38,260 bases of DNA from a virus, in the IMG/VR virus record IMGVR_UViG_3300046648_000046, positions 1-38,260 of that record; one strand, 5' to 3'. The position numbers were made by a program, and so were the translations under genes. Shown here in pieces: positions 1 through 7,892 of the stretch (position 1 is the stretch's first letter; each line of letters opens with the position of its first letter). Under the pieces are notes generated by a model. The model saw only the letters and a list, made by a program, of their open reading frames with translations, ran no database searches and was not told the DNA's origin.

Positions 1-127
1 ACGGCTGAGACGGCCGTGACGGGCTGTCCTGGTAGCGCGAGGCGCGAACCCCTGCCTTCCAGCGTCACCGTGCTGGTGGTCTGGCTGATGGTGGAACCAG
101 CGGCATCACGCACGATGGCGGAAGCAA
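1..127. repeat. Terminal direct repeat (left copy), circular contig overlap
   Basis: These 127 bases are identical to 38134-38260. The connector gene reads through the junction in frame when the two copies are merged. This shows either a circular assembly graph or a circularly permuted/cohesive-ended genome. A length of exactly 127 matches a common assembler k-mer, so the repeat is probably an assembly overlap and not a biological terminal repeat. Confidence 0.95.
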
Positions 128-224
128 CGTCAAGGTAGGTGTTAACTGCCGTCGTCTCCGAAGGGTCGACAGTCACACCACGCGCGGTCAGATCAGCGAT
201 CGTGGCCAGCGGGGTAAGTGCCAT
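1..224 (-). CDS. Head-tail connector (gp6-like), N-terminal part, continues at 38133
   Basis: This is the 5' part of a 189-residue protein split by the contig ends. The ATG at 224 begins MALTPLATIADLTARG, and the frame runs through base 1 into the matching sequence at 38133 and on to the stop at 37788. The length, the position between the capsid genes and the head closure gene, and the pattern VPADVVDMVCRLVGQELMAL near residue 130 fit the HK97 gp6/SPP1 gp15 connector group, which forms a ring under the portal. An ATG at 38246 also opens the frame, but it only appears to be the start because the contig is cut there; the true start is the one at 224, just after the 51-residue head gene. Confidence 0.75.
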   Translation of the reverse strand, partial: MALTPLATIADLTARGVTVDPSETTAVNTYLDVASAIVRDAAGSTISQTTSTVTLEGRGSRLALPGQPVTAVSA

Positions 225-235
225 CGTGCGCTACC

Positions 236-391
236 TCATTCGGGAGTTTTGGCGGAGCGGCGAACTGGTCGCTTCACAGGCGCAGGCTCGGGCGCGTACT
301 CGTACCCGCGCTTACCGTCCCCGACGAGACAGGCGGCTACGTCATCCGGAATTTCGTTGGGCACCCCGTTGGGGCCAATGACGATTGCCAA
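236..391 (-). CDS. Small head-region protein, 51 aa
   Basis: The start is taken as TTG at 391 because GGAGG lies seven bases upstream; no ATG fits. The product begins MAIVIGPNGVPNEIPDD and ends in a basic, proline-rich tail (about residues 33-51). It lies between the major capsid gene and the connector gene, which starts 12 bp downstream, so it belongs to the head operon. Genes of this size at this place are common in actinophages, but I cannot assign a function; a minor capsid or assembly role is inference from position only. Confidence 0.6.
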   Translation of the reverse strand: MAIVIGPNGVPNEIPDDVAACLVGDGKRGYEYAPEPAPVKRPVRRSAKTPE

Positions 392-468
392 GGGTCAACC
401 TCCAATGTTCAGTTGGGCCAGAGGGCCGCCCAGCGCCGAAGCACCAGGCGACCCATCACGGCGACCGA

Positions 469-1287
469 TCAGATAGACGTCCAGCTGACAACGGCCGTCG
501 GGCGAATGACCTTGGCGCCGTAGACGTGCAGACCACGCAGGCGGTCAGCGAACTTGTCCGTAGCGCGCAGGGCCTCAGTCTTCTCGATCTGCGAGACGTA
601 GGCCACGGCCGGACGGTAGAAGCCCAGCGCCTGAGGCTTGGCAGTCACCGGCAGGTTCTCAGACGTGAAGATGTCGAACCCGAGCAGCCGACCGAGCGAA
701 GCATCACGCAGACCCTGCGAATCGCCGGACACATCAACGCTGGTCAGCTTGGACGTGGCGCTCAGTAGCAGAGCCTCGAACTCAGCGTTGACGACCAGGA
801 CCCGGTTCGCACCAGGAACCTTGTTCTTCTGCATGGTCTTGCGGACCGAGCGGATCAGGTCGAACGCCGCGTTGCCATCGGCCAGGGTCGAAGCGGTCAG
901 CGCGGTACCCGCACCAGTGACAGCCGTCGACAGGATGAACTTGTCGGCATCCTCGGCGAGACCCTCACCAGCGCTGCGCGTGTAGGCGTCCATCGAACCC
1001 GCAGCCTGCGCCCGGTCGATGTCGTCCACGTAGAAGTCAAAAGACTTCTCCTGGTCGATCAGCAGATCCTGAGACGTCGAGCTGACAGCGGACGCAGAGG
1101 TGATGCGCGACGCAGCCTTGTAGTCCGTGATGGTAACGGCGGTAGCCGAGTTGACCTTGACAGTGTTACCGGCAGACGCGTTGCCCTCGTACTCACGGTT
1201 GGTGAGGGAGGCCGCAACCGCCTGCTCTCGGAAGTCGGTGAGGAGCTGCGCATTCCAGATGGCGGGAATGAACGAAGTAACGGCCAT
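469..1287 (-). CDS. Major capsid protein
   Basis: A 272-residue protein beginning MAVTSFIPAIWNAQLL. This opening, the repeated short polar segments in the N-terminal third, and the closing stretch rich in valine and alanine resemble HK97-fold coat proteins of the P22 coat/gp5 type in tailed phages. It would form the icosahedral shell. It follows the scaffold gene by 65 bp and precedes the small head protein, the usual scaffold-capsid order. No separate protease gene is visible nearby. Confidence 0.85.
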   Translation of the reverse strand: MAVTSFIPAIWNAQLLTDFREQAVAASLTNREYEGNASAGNTVKVNSATAVTITDYKAASRITSASAVSSTSQDLLIDQEKSFDFYVDDIDRAQAAGSMDAYTRSAGEGLAEDADKFILSTAVTGAGTALTASTLADGNAAFDLIRSVRKTMQKNKVPGANRVLVVNAEFEALLLSATSKLTSVDVSGDSQGLRDASLGRLLGFDIFTSENLPVTAKPQALGFYRPAVAYVSQIEKTEALRATDKFADRLRGLHVYGAKVIRPTAVVSWTSI

Positions 1288-1352
1288 GGGGCCCGTACCT
1301 TTCTATTGGGTGAGTGCGGGTCAGATTGACCAGCGCACAAGGGGTATTCGGC

Positions 1353-2000
1353 TTACTTGCCGTTCAGGAGGTTCTTGAGTCGACCCTCAGCCTTTGCCTT
1401 CACGATGGCTTCCGGGGTCATGCCGTCAAGTTCCTCGCGGGTCAGCTGAGTAGGGCCAGACGCCTTGCGCGCTGCTCCACCGTCGCCGGTGCCCTGGAAG
1501 CGTGGCCGTGCCGTTGCGGCTAGATGCGGCTTCCTGGTCAGTAGGTCTTCAATCGCGTCGTTGATCTCGTCCTCGTCAACGTCGCCGTTCTCGTCAACCT
1601 CGAACTTGGCAAGGTCGAGATACAGCGCAACGTCGGCAGGATCGGCGAACTTGCCAGCAGCAGCCGCCTTGACCTCAGACCGAACGATCCGCGCATTGGC
1701 CTTAGTGACAGCCTCGCGCGTAGCCTGCGCCTTGATCTGGTCGGCGTCAGGAGTCTCGTTATCACCCTTGGGGGTGCTCTCCAGTGCGGTCAGTCGCTGC
1801 TCTAGCTCCTGCCGCTTCGTACGCTCCTCGCGCCACTTGGACTTCATAGAGTCCAGCGCCTTCTTACCAGCGTCGCCTAGCTGGTCGGCACCATCCGGAT
1901 TAGGCTCGCCATCGCCAACCACCGTGCCCTCAGCGTCAGTCGCTGTGGCAGACTCCTCAGTGATCGGCTGCTCATCCGTGGTGCTCTCGTTCTCGGGCAT
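1353..2000 (-). CDS. Scaffolding protein
   Basis: A 215-residue, strongly acidic protein. Its N-terminus is rich in E, D and T (MPENESTTDEQPITEE...), a probable coiled coil covers about residues 48-75 (KALDSMKSKWREERTKRQEL), and the C-terminus is short and basic (KAEGRLKNLLNGK). This composition and the place directly before the capsid gene are typical of phage scaffolds, which guide procapsid assembly and are then lost. The start ATG at 2000 has GGGAGG upstream. A TACGAA-NN-TTCGTA palindrome lies 36 bp before the start. Confidence 0.8.
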   Translation of the reverse strand: MPENESTTDEQPITEESATATDAEGTVVGDGEPNPDGADQLGDAGKKALDSMKSKWREERTKRQELEQRLTALESTPKGDNETPDADQIKAQATREAVTKANARIVRSEVKAAAAGKFADPADVALYLDLAKFEVDENGDVDEDEINDAIEDLLTRKPHLAATARPRFQGTGDGGAARKASGPTQLTREELDGMTPEAIVKAKAEGRLKNLLNGK

Positions 2001-2035
2001 GCTGGGTCCTCCCTGCGCCTTGCGCGCGAGTCAGG

Positions 2036-2049
2036 TACGAAAGTTCGTA
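2036..2049. promoter_or_regulatory. Palindromic operator TACGAA-AG-TTCGTA, site 1
   Basis: Perfect 6-bp arms, partly extended to AGGTACGAA/TTCGTAGGT. It lies between the MuF-like gene and the scaffold gene, inside the late head operon. One member of a genome-wide family. Confidence 0.65.
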
Positions 2050-2068
2050 GGTGCCTTGGCGGTGCGCC

Positions 2069-2977
2069 TCAGCGGAGATAGCCGTTTTTGTACAGAAGCC
2101 GGATAGCGTGGTCTCTGTCACCGTCGGCAATGCGGTAGATCTCTTCAGGCATGAGGCGGGGCGGACGCTTCTTTTTGCGCGAGCCCGTACCCACGAAGGT
2201 TGCCTGTACCGTCCGGCCGAACATCTCAACTTGGGCCATGGACTTGCGCGCGTTCACCACGCTGGAAATGTTGGCGCCATCATCAATAGCCTTGGCCCCC
2301 GCTTCCCCAAACACCTTGCGACGCTGGGCGGGGGTCATGCTGTCGAACAGGTCGCGCGAATCCAACGGGGTGGGAGTGTGCTTGCGCGTTACCGGCTCCA
2401 TCGTGCAGTCACAGCGCGGATGGCGTAGGAAGCCACTCGATACGCCGTACTCACGGCCAGCGAGGATGATGCAGCGAGAGCATGCAGGAAGCTCGACCAC
2501 GCGAATGTATGACGTGACACCCTTGTTCGCGACCATTGCGGCCTGGTCTGCCTGCCGTCCCGTATCTGCAACCACCGTCCGCACCACCATGTCAAGGAAG
2601 GCACCCGCACGGGCCATTGCGGCACGCGGGCTGAATCCTTGGCGCTGGGCTTGGATGGCGTTAGGGGCAGCGCGAGCGAGCAGGCCCATAGTGTCGCGCC
2701 CATCGGGCGTCTGCCGTGCGAACTGCTCAGGGTCAATCTCCGGGGCGCCTGCGGCTTCACGGCCGAGTAGCTCACGCATAAACGTCTGCGTGCCCTCAGC
2801 GGCGTGCAACTGCCCCGCCTGCACCATGGCCGTGACCCGGGGAAGCAACCTGCCCCATTCCCGGGCCACATCATCGGGCCGGACCTTTGCCCACTCTGCG
2901 AGCACTGCCCGCGCTGTACCGTCCGCTAGCGCTTCACGCGCCCGCTGGTGGCGTTGCGCCCTGCGACTGACCGCCAT
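2069..2977 (-). CDS. MuF-like minor capsid/head morphogenesis protein
   Basis: A 302-residue protein placed after the portal and overlapping its 3' end by 44 bp. The middle carries PACSRCIILAGREYG and, shortly after, FLRHPRCDC, the cysteine/histidine cluster typical of MuF/VG15-type head proteins. These are packaged in small numbers and act in head assembly or DNA ejection; in some actinophages they are fused to a capsid protease. No protease motif can be confirmed here. The start is ATG at 2977 with AGGGAGA upstream. Confidence 0.75.
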   Translation of the reverse strand: MAVSRRAQRHQRAREALADGTARAVLAEWAKVRPDDVAREWGRLLPRVTAMVQAGQLHAAEGTQTFMRELLGREAAGAPEIDPEQFARQTPDGRDTMGLLARAAPNAIQAQRQGFSPRAAMARAGAFLDMVVRTVVADTGRQADQAAMVANKGVTSYIRVVELPACSRCIILAGREYGVSSGFLRHPRCDCTMEPVTRKHTPTPLDSRDLFDSMTPAQRRKVFGEAGAKAIDDGANISSVVNARKSMAQVEMFGRTVQATFVGTGSRKKKRPPRLMPEEIYRIADGDRDHAIRLLYKNGYLR

Positions 2978-4430
2978 TCGTGTTGTCTCCCTGCGCTGGG
3001 TCCTGGGCCATGAGCTGAGTAAACGCGCCCATCGGATCAGCCATCAGTTCCTTTTCACGCATGCTGAGTAGGTCCACAACCTCAGTCGGCGTGAGCCCGT
3101 ACCGCAGCGCGAGGAACTCGAACGGAAACCCAATCTGCTTGAGCTTCAGCAGCGAGTCAGTGAGCTGGGAAATCGAGCGCGACTGAGCGTCAGCCCACAC
3201 CACGCGACCAGCGGTAATGGCAACCGCCTTAGCGTCGTTGCCCTGGGCCAGTGCGACCAGCGCGAACACCTCACGTAGCGCCTGCCCAAACCACAGTTGC
3301 TTTTCCTCAACCCGCTTGACCAGGCCGGTTTCCGCAGCAATCAGCGCGTCACCGGAAAGGTTGGCCATCTTCCCAACTAGGTAGTGCTGGGGGGTGCGGG
3401 TCTGAGCGGCGATGTGGCCAACGGCCGTTTCGATGATTTCCGAGTAGGCGCCAAGGTTGGCCGCTGACCATTCCTCAGTGCGGACGTTGTCACCCGTGAA
3501 GAACTGCACCCGGTCAACGGCGAACTTTTCCATGTCCACGGGGCGTTCACCCACGATGGTGCCGGAAGCGTCGAGCACCGGAACAACCGGCCGTTCAGCG
3601 CCCAGCACAATGCGAGTGGGGAACGACGCGTAGTCAGACGTTGTGAAGAGCTGCGCCCACAGGAGGTTTACCGCATCCTGCATGGCAACCACGCCGCTGA
3701 CGTCCGATATGGGATCGCCCACCAGGGTAGGCCGGTTGGGAAGCTCGACCAGCGGGACAAGGCCGAGGGGGTTGGGCTGCGGGTTAGGCTCAGCGCCCAT
3801 GTCCCGTAGGTCCCAGCGCTTCAGCTCGTCGTCAACGTCCTGCATGCCGGTTGTCTTCTGAGCGGCACCCGCACGGGCACGCTTGAACTTCCACACCTCA
3901 TCAGCGAGATAGAGCGTGGCGAAGTCGTCGGCGCCATCCTCCCAGCGCTTCAGCCCTGCGAGACGCTTCCGGCGAGAACCAGGCTGGTACGCCACGATGC
4001 ACTGTGAGGCGTCCTCGAAGGTGACCTCAGGAGTCTCGGGGTCATCCGGGTTGCCCCACACCAGCACGAAGCTACGGGCGCTGTTGACGGCACCCAGGAA
4101 GCCAAGCTGAGAGTCAGCGTCAAGGCCATTCATCTGCCAGACACGCCACGACTCACGGTCAGACTCGGTCATCCCAGCGGGCTGGACGCCGTTCACTGCG
4201 AGACGCTCTACGGGACTGTCAGAGACCACCTGCACCCAGTTGTCAGAGAACCCCTGGTAGCGCTGCCCGTGGTACTTCTTGAACTCGTCAGAGGCGAACC
4301 GTAGAGGCTGCTTGCCCCGGTAGTACTCCTCGTTACGGTCAATCTCGAAACGGCGAGAACGTAGCTCGTCCTCAAGTAGCCCGATGAGTCGTAGGGCTTC
4401 AGCCTCAGTTGCCACCGGGCCACCTTTCAT
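2934..4430 (-). CDS. Portal protein
   Basis: A 498-residue protein of the SPP1/HK97-type portal group. The N-terminus has ALRLIGLLEDELRSRRFEI followed by NEEYYRGKQPLRF, the typical opening helices. It forms the dodecameric DNA channel at one capsid vertex and docks the terminase. The ATG at 4430 overlaps the terminase stop (ATGA). A GTG at 4415, giving MATEAEALRL, has a better ribosome site (AAAGGTGG) and may be the true start. The C-terminus is glycine/glutamine-rich. Confidence 0.88.
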   Translation of the reverse strand: MKGGPVATEAEALRLIGLLEDELRSRRFEIDRNEEYYRGKQPLRFASDEFKKYHGQRYQGFSDNWVQVVSDSPVERLAVNGVQPAGMTESDRESWRVWQMNGLDADSQLGFLGAVNSARSFVLVWGNPDDPETPEVTFEDASQCIVAYQPGSRRKRLAGLKRWEDGADDFATLYLADEVWKFKRARAGAAQKTTGMQDVDDELKRWDLRDMGAEPNPQPNPLGLVPLVELPNRPTLVGDPISDVSGVVAMQDAVNLLWAQLFTTSDYASFPTRIVLGAERPVVPVLDASGTIVGERPVDMEKFAVDRVQFFTGDNVRTEEWSAANLGAYSEIIETAVGHIAAQTRTPQHYLVGKMANLSGDALIAAETGLVKRVEEKQLWFGQALREVFALVALAQGNDAKAVAITAGRVVWADAQSRSISQLTDSLLKLKQIGFPFEFLALRYGLTPTEVVDLLSMREKELMADPMGAFTQLMAQDPAQGDNTNGGQSQGATPPAGA

Positions 4431-6025
4431 GCTCCGTAGTAGTAGGACTTGCGCTTAGGTGCAGCCATGCCAGCGGCTACGGCGTCCATCGCAGCTTCGT
4501 GCGTGAGGATCGAGGTAACCGCAACGTCGATCTTTTGGTCTTGCGCTGCCTTGGCCAGCACGTAACGGCCCTGCGGTCGAGCGGCTGCACGGGCATTACG
4601 CATGTGGCCGGACGTGATCGGGCACCCGTCGTGACTGAACGTGGTGTCAGCCTTGGCTATGTCCGTCTTCAGCCGTTCCGCAGCAGCGTGCATCTGCACA
4701 ACTCGGCGCGTGTACCAGCTAATTACGACCCGGTCCCCGTACTGCGCTGCCCACTGGTCTACCTCAGAGTCCCAATAGGGCGGGTCAGCGTAGAGGAGCT
4801 TGACGTCATAGCGGGTCATCAACTCGTCCAGCGCTGCGGAGACTTCCAACCGGGGGACTTGCCCACCGTAATCAGCGGGATTCCAGATGGTTGGTAGTCG
4901 GTTAGGGCCGAACGTCGGCGTGAACTGGAAACCGTCCAGCGTCTCAGCGCGAAAGGCCGTCCAGTCGTCAACGTCGGAACCATCGAACCCCAGGACAACC
5001 GGGGTCTTGGGCGCTACGCTGCGTGCCGAATTGGCCCGAGCCTCCCACAGATTGTGTTCAAGCCATGCACCAGCACCAGCCACAATGCGGTTACCGAAGA
5101 ACCGCTCAGCCTGCGCAGGGTCCGTCTCGGCTAGTTCGCTGGCCTCAGCCTCGATAGCGTCTAGGTCGATGTGCGGACAGTCACAGTAGACAGCCTTGTG
5201 AATCTTCCGGCGCTCTTGCTTGTTGCGGTAGCTCAGGTTCAAGGGCGCTTGCGGGAAGTACCGGTAAACGTCCTCAGCCTTGCTCTCGTGCGTGCGCTTA
5301 GCCGTCGACTCCTCGGAAGGGTCGTATGCGTTGGTCGTCTCCATCGAGCGCCCGGACATACCAGCGAGACCACGGCGCATCGTCTCAGCAACCTTGATCA
5401 TCTTGTTGGTTGCCGTATACGTGCCTGTCTCGTCCTGAATGGCGAACGTGATTGGGTTACCGAGTCGCGATTGCGCGGAGCTGGTGACTACGTCTATTCG
5501 CCCCTCATCGCCTACGCGTATGAACCCCTCACGCACGCTCATGATGGCGCCTAGTGACCCGTGCTTGACCATGGCAGTCAGCGGCCGGTAGACGTTCGCC
5601 ACCTGGTCTTCAGACGTCGCTAGAAGCTGAATCAGCGGGGTGGGCTGAGGCACGGCCATAGGCTCGCCCGGGGCGTACTCGTAGGACCACCCGCAGGGGC
5701 AACCCCAATCCTTGCACCGGAAGCGCTCAGGACCCTCAGCAAACCCGCTGAAGACAGTAGGACCAGCAGCCTCGGCAAGCACGATCGCAGCAGCGAAAGG
5801 GCCCTTGCCCGACTTCTGCGACATGATGACCTGCGCACGCCGGTAGACAAACGCTGTGGAGCGCTGCCCTACCTCTGCGTCAGCACGCACCGTGTAGAAG
5901 TGACTGGCTACTTTCAGTTGCCACGGCAGGAACTCGAACGGCTCACCCTGACGGAATCCGTCCGGGATGACTGCATGCGACTCAATCCACGCGAGAGTGA
6001 CGACCAAGGGTGTCCCCTCAGCCAT
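4427..6025 (-). CDS. Terminase large subunit
   Basis: A 532-residue packaging motor. The Walker A-like loop is SQKSGKG near residue 70 and the Walker B-like segment is FAIQDETG near residue 198. The nuclease half has LGFDGSDVDDW near 345, DPPYWDSEVDQW, and KIDVAVTSILTHEAAMDAV near the end, giving the acidic residues of the RNase H-like fold. It pumps DNA into the head and cuts concatemers, working with the small subunit just upstream (8-bp overlap) and the portal downstream. Confidence 0.92.
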   Translation of the reverse strand: MAEGTPLVVTLAWIESHAVIPDGFRQGEPFEFLPWQLKVASHFYTVRADAEVGQRSTAFVYRRAQVIMSQKSGKGPFAAAIVLAEAAGPTVFSGFAEGPERFRCKDWGCPCGWSYEYAPGEPMAVPQPTPLIQLLATSEDQVANVYRPLTAMVKHGSLGAIMSVREGFIRVGDEGRIDVVTSSAQSRLGNPITFAIQDETGTYTATNKMIKVAETMRRGLAGMSGRSMETTNAYDPSEESTAKRTHESKAEDVYRYFPQAPLNLSYRNKQERRKIHKAVYCDCPHIDLDAIEAEASELAETDPAQAERFFGNRIVAGAGAWLEHNLWEARANSARSVAPKTPVVLGFDGSDVDDWTAFRAETLDGFQFTPTFGPNRLPTIWNPADYGGQVPRLEVSAALDELMTRYDVKLLYADPPYWDSEVDQWAAQYGDRVVISWYTRRVVQMHAAAERLKTDIAKADTTFSHDGCPITSGHMRNARAAARPQGRYVLAKAAQDQKIDVAVTSILTHEAAMDAVAAGMAAPKRKSYYYGA

Positions 6026-6485
6026 CCTGTACCGCCTTCAAACGGGCAGTCAGGGAAGCCACAGGGGAGACAGCGGATAGGGTCGTTGTCTGCTCGTCGT
6101 CGGCGTCAACCTTGGCAATGGTCCACTTGTTGCGCTGCATGCCGCTGACCGAAAGGCCGAGCGACTCGGCGAACTGCTTGACCTGACCCCACACGATGGC
6201 GGAGGAGCGCGGAGACTCAGCGCGAACGAGCAAGCGCACGTAGGACGCTACCTCGAAGTCCTGGTGTAGCTGCTCCCACATGACAGCCTGCGGAGTCTCC
6301 CAGAGACGTTCCCAGATCTGAAGCTCACGGGGTGTAGCCATGTCCAGCGGGAAGGCTGGTTCAGCTCCGTCCCTTCCCTCAGCGGGTAGGGTCGTCCATC
6401 CCTGGGCGTCAGCCTTGGCCTTGTGGCTCCGGTCAGTGCTGGTCGGCGCAGGGCCGGACCGAGCACGAGCACCACCCTTGGCCAT
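6018..6485 (-). CDS. Terminase small subunit
   Basis: A 155-residue protein directly before the large terminase, overlapping it by 8 bp. The start is set at ATG 6485, eight bases after GGAGG; GTG at 6494 is a weaker alternative. The first 25 residues are basic (AKGGARARSGPAPT), a common feature of phage small terminases, followed by a helical region around VASYVRLLVRAESPRSSAI. It should recognise the packaging site; the repeat-rich DNA just upstream (6495-6677) is a candidate target. Confidence 0.75.
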   Translation of the reverse strand: MAKGGARARSGPAPTSTDRSHKAKADAQGWTTLPAEGRDGAEPAFPLDMATPRELQIWERLWETPQAVMWEQLHQDFEVASYVRLLVRAESPRSSAIVWGQVKQFAESLGLSVSGMQRNKWTIAKVDADDEQTTTLSAVSPVASLTARLKAVQDG

Positions 6486-6494
6486 GGTCATCAC

Positions 6495-6677
6495 CTCCGT
6501 TCACCGGGATTTGCAGTGCAAAGAGCGCGCGTGTGGCGCGAGTCACAATCGGGGTCTCTGAACCGGGCGCACCCCTCGGAGCCCTCCCCCGCGTTCAACG
6601 TCCCCAAGATCAAAAGGGGTCATCCCCCACCCCGTCTTTGCAATCGCGATGCAAACGCAAATGATTGCGAACGAGAG
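6495..6677. other. Candidate packaging (cos/pac) region with short palindromes
   Basis: Non-coding stretch between the HNH gene and the small terminase. It contains TTTGCA-G-TGCAAA (6510-6522), TTTGCA...TGCAAA around TCGCGA (6637-6655) and CGCAA-ATGA-TTGCG (6656-6669), separated by a C-rich run. Related palindromes beside the small terminase gene resemble the arrangement of terminase binding sites in cos phages. The cut position cannot be seen. Confidence 0.4.
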
Positions 6678-7040
6678 CTAACCTCGATCGTTCCAACCAC
6701 CAGGTTGATTGCGTGCAGTCTCTCGGGAGTGGTGAGCCTTGGTCATCGCCCTGAGGTTCGACCAGTCGTAGCCACGTGGACCCAGCGGACCGAGCCCATC
6801 TATGTGGTCAACCTCTGTGGCCACAGGCTTCAGCGGAACAGGCAGCGCATCACACTCTGTGCACTCACAGTAGGGATGCTCTCTCAGGAAGCGTGCCCGT
6901 GTCCGTTGCCAGGTTGACCCATACCCCTTGCGCTGGGCACTGCGCCGGGCAACCCCCGCCCTTGCCCTACACTCCGGGCATCGTCCAGCGGGGTAGACCA
7001 GATTGGGACACCCCGGGGTCGAGCAGACGCTACGAGCCAT
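6678..7040 (-). CDS. HNH endonuclease beside terminase
   Basis: A 120-residue protein. Two cysteine pairs (CSTPGCPN, CPEC) in the first 30 residues are followed by the HNH core: YCECTEC near residue 57, TEVDHIDGLGP near 75, and NLRAMTKAHHSRETA near 95-110. HNH proteins next to the terminase genes assist cohesive-end cleavage in HK97-like phages; the position supports that role here and hints at a cos packaging mode. The start is ATG at 7040, after AGAGG. Confidence 0.85.
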   Translation of the reverse strand: MARSVCSTPGCPNLVYPAGRCPECRARAGVARRSAQRKGYGSTWQRTRARFLREHPYCECTECDALPVPLKPVATEVDHIDGLGPLGPRGYDWSNLRAMTKAHHSRETARNQPGGWNDRG

Positions 7041-7053
7041 GGGGGGTACCTCT

Positions 7054-7067
7054 TACGAAAGTTCGTA
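7054..7067. promoter_or_regulatory. Palindromic operator TACGAA-AG-TTCGTA, site 2
   Basis: Perfect 6-bp arms, 14 bp before the HNH start codon and just after the stop of the small membrane protein. A bound protein would cover the HNH ribosome binding site. Confidence 0.65.
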
Positions 7068-7078
7068 GGTGACTGCCC

Positions 7079-7315
7079 CTAGAACAGGCCACCCGTCAGG
7101 AAGTGGACAGAGAGCCACGCCATGAACGCAAGCAGCGTGAAACGGCGAATGCGGACCCCTGCGGAAGGAGTCCGGTTGCTCATCTTGCCCGTCTTGAACC
7201 AGCGCCATACGTGCTCGCTCAGGGTGTCGCCCTCAGCCTTGTTGAACAGCGCCTTACCCTCGATAACGACAAAGGCGCCCAGCCACGCGAGCCAAGCGAT
7301 TGTGTAGCCGCTCAT
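7079..7315 (-). CDS. Small membrane protein, two TM segments
   Basis: A 78-residue protein with hydrophobic segments at about residues 5-19 (TIAWLAWLGAFVVIE) and 59-77 (FTLLAFMAWLSVHFLTGGLF), joined by a polar, basic linker. The start ATG at 7315 has GAAAGGTGG upstream. It lies between the tRNA cluster and the HNH/terminase genes. Function unknown; a holin-like role is possible from topology but the lysis genes are elsewhere. Confidence 0.6.
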   Translation of the reverse strand: MSGYTIAWLAWLGAFVVIEGKALFNKAEGDTLSEHVWRWFKTGKMSNRTPSAGVRIRRFTLLAFMAWLSVHFLTGGLF

Positions 7316-7334
7316 GCGACCACCTTTCTATGAG

Positions 7335-7408
7335 TGCGGGTAGAGGGATTCGAACCCCCGGCTTCCTGGTCCCAAACCAGGCGCCCTAACCAACTGGGCC
7401 ATACCCAC
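7335..7408 (-). tRNA. tRNA-Pro (UGG)
   Basis: Cloverleaf read on the minus strand: acceptor GTGGGTA/TACCCGC, anticodon arm CCTGG-TTTGGGA-CCAGG with anticodon TGG, T-arm with GGTTCGAATCC. No 3' CCA is encoded. It would read CCA, a rare proline codon in high-GC hosts. 74 nt. Confidence 0.9.
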
Positions 7409-7412
7409 GTTG

Positions 7413-7494
7413 TCCGCTGAGAGGGACTCGAACCCCCACGCCCGAAGGCAACGCGTTCTAAGCGCGCCGTGTCTCGCCATTCCACCACCAGCGG
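7413..7494 (-). tRNA. tRNA-Leu (UAG)
   Basis: Acceptor CCGCTGG/TCAGCGG, anticodon loop CTTAGAA (anticodon TAG), a long variable arm containing TTGCCTTCGGGC typical of tRNA-Leu, and T-arm GGGGGTTCGAGTCCC. It reads CUA, a rare leucine codon in Streptomyces. 82 nt, 4 bp from tRNA-Pro. Confidence 0.88.
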
Positions 7495-7498
7495 GTAA

Positions 7499-7577
7499 GC
7501 GGTGCGCCCTGGTTTCGCTTGGCAGGCTTTCCGGGGATCACCCAGGGCTCACGGCCAGAGGCTTCTAGACACACCGC
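7499..7577 (-). ncRNA. tRNA-sized structured element, not a cloverleaf
   Basis: Minus-strand ends GCGGTGTG and CGCACCGC pair over eight positions (one G-T). Inside, GCCCTGG and CCAGGGC form a perfect 7-bp stem enclosing a long loop. It is the size of a tRNA and sits between two tRNA genes, but has no T-arm or anticodon arm. It may be a processing spacer or a small structured RNA. Confidence 0.35.
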
Positions 7578-7580
7578 TAG

Positions 7581-7651
7581 TTGGTACGGCAGGGATCGAA
7601 CCTGCGCACATTGGGTAGCGACCCCTTGCTCTGCCGCTGAGCTACGTACCA
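7581..7651 (-). tRNA. tRNA-like gene, anticodon uncertain
   Basis: Good acceptor (TGGTACG/CGTACCA), D-arm (GCTC-AGCGGCA-GAGC) and T-arm (GCAGG-TTCGATC-CCTGC). The anticodon stem is poor: only three G-C pairs, with A-A mismatches outside. Position-based reading gives loop GTCGCTA and anticodon CGC (Ala), but base 26 would be missing. It may be a degenerate gene. Confidence 0.6.
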
Positions 7652-7654
7652 AAG

Positions 7655-7727
7655 TGCCGAGCGATGGACTCGAACCACCAACCTCCGGAGCTTCACACCG
7701 GCGCTCTACCACTTGAGCTAGCAAGGC
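7655..7727 (-). tRNA. tRNA-Phe (GAA), weak acceptor stem
   Basis: D-arm GCTC/GAGC, anticodon loop GTGAAGC (anticodon GAA) and T-arm GGTGG-TTCGAGT-CCATC are clear. The acceptor stem has two mismatches in the middle (GCCTTGC against GCTCGGC) and the anticodon stem a T-T mismatch, so the gene may be decaying. First of the cluster after the upstream box at 7852. Confidence 0.65.
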
Positions 7728-7730
7728 TTG

Positions 7731-7851
7731 CCCCGGTCGCTCGACCCTGGGAGAGAGGCAGGGGAGCAACCGGGGAGTAGGAATCGGGCCCTCAGTCCGC
7801 CATGGCGTTACGCACTAGATGCGCGGGATGCATCCGACTCCTACTTACTAT
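7731..7851 (-). other. Structured leader before the tRNA cluster
   Basis: Two nested inverted repeats on the minus strand: AGTAGGA-TCGG pairing with CCGA-TCCTACT (about 7777-7846), and CCCCGGT-GCTC pairing with GAGC-ACCGGGG (7731-7775) just before tRNA-Phe. Likely the 5' leader of the tRNA transcript started at the 7852 box. No gene seen. Confidence 0.4.
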
Positions 7852-7870
7852 CTAGCGGTTCGATTACCCG
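7852..7870 (-). promoter_or_regulatory. GGTAATCGAACCGCTAG box A (putative phage promoter)
   Basis: One of eight near-identical boxes, all in the same orientation. It lies upstream of the tRNA cluster and could start transcription of tRNAs and possibly late genes. A copy of the 94-bp GTGTAGAA element is just upstream. Confidence 0.6.
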
Positions 7871-7892
7871 TCGTTAGGCTGGCTAAGTACCC

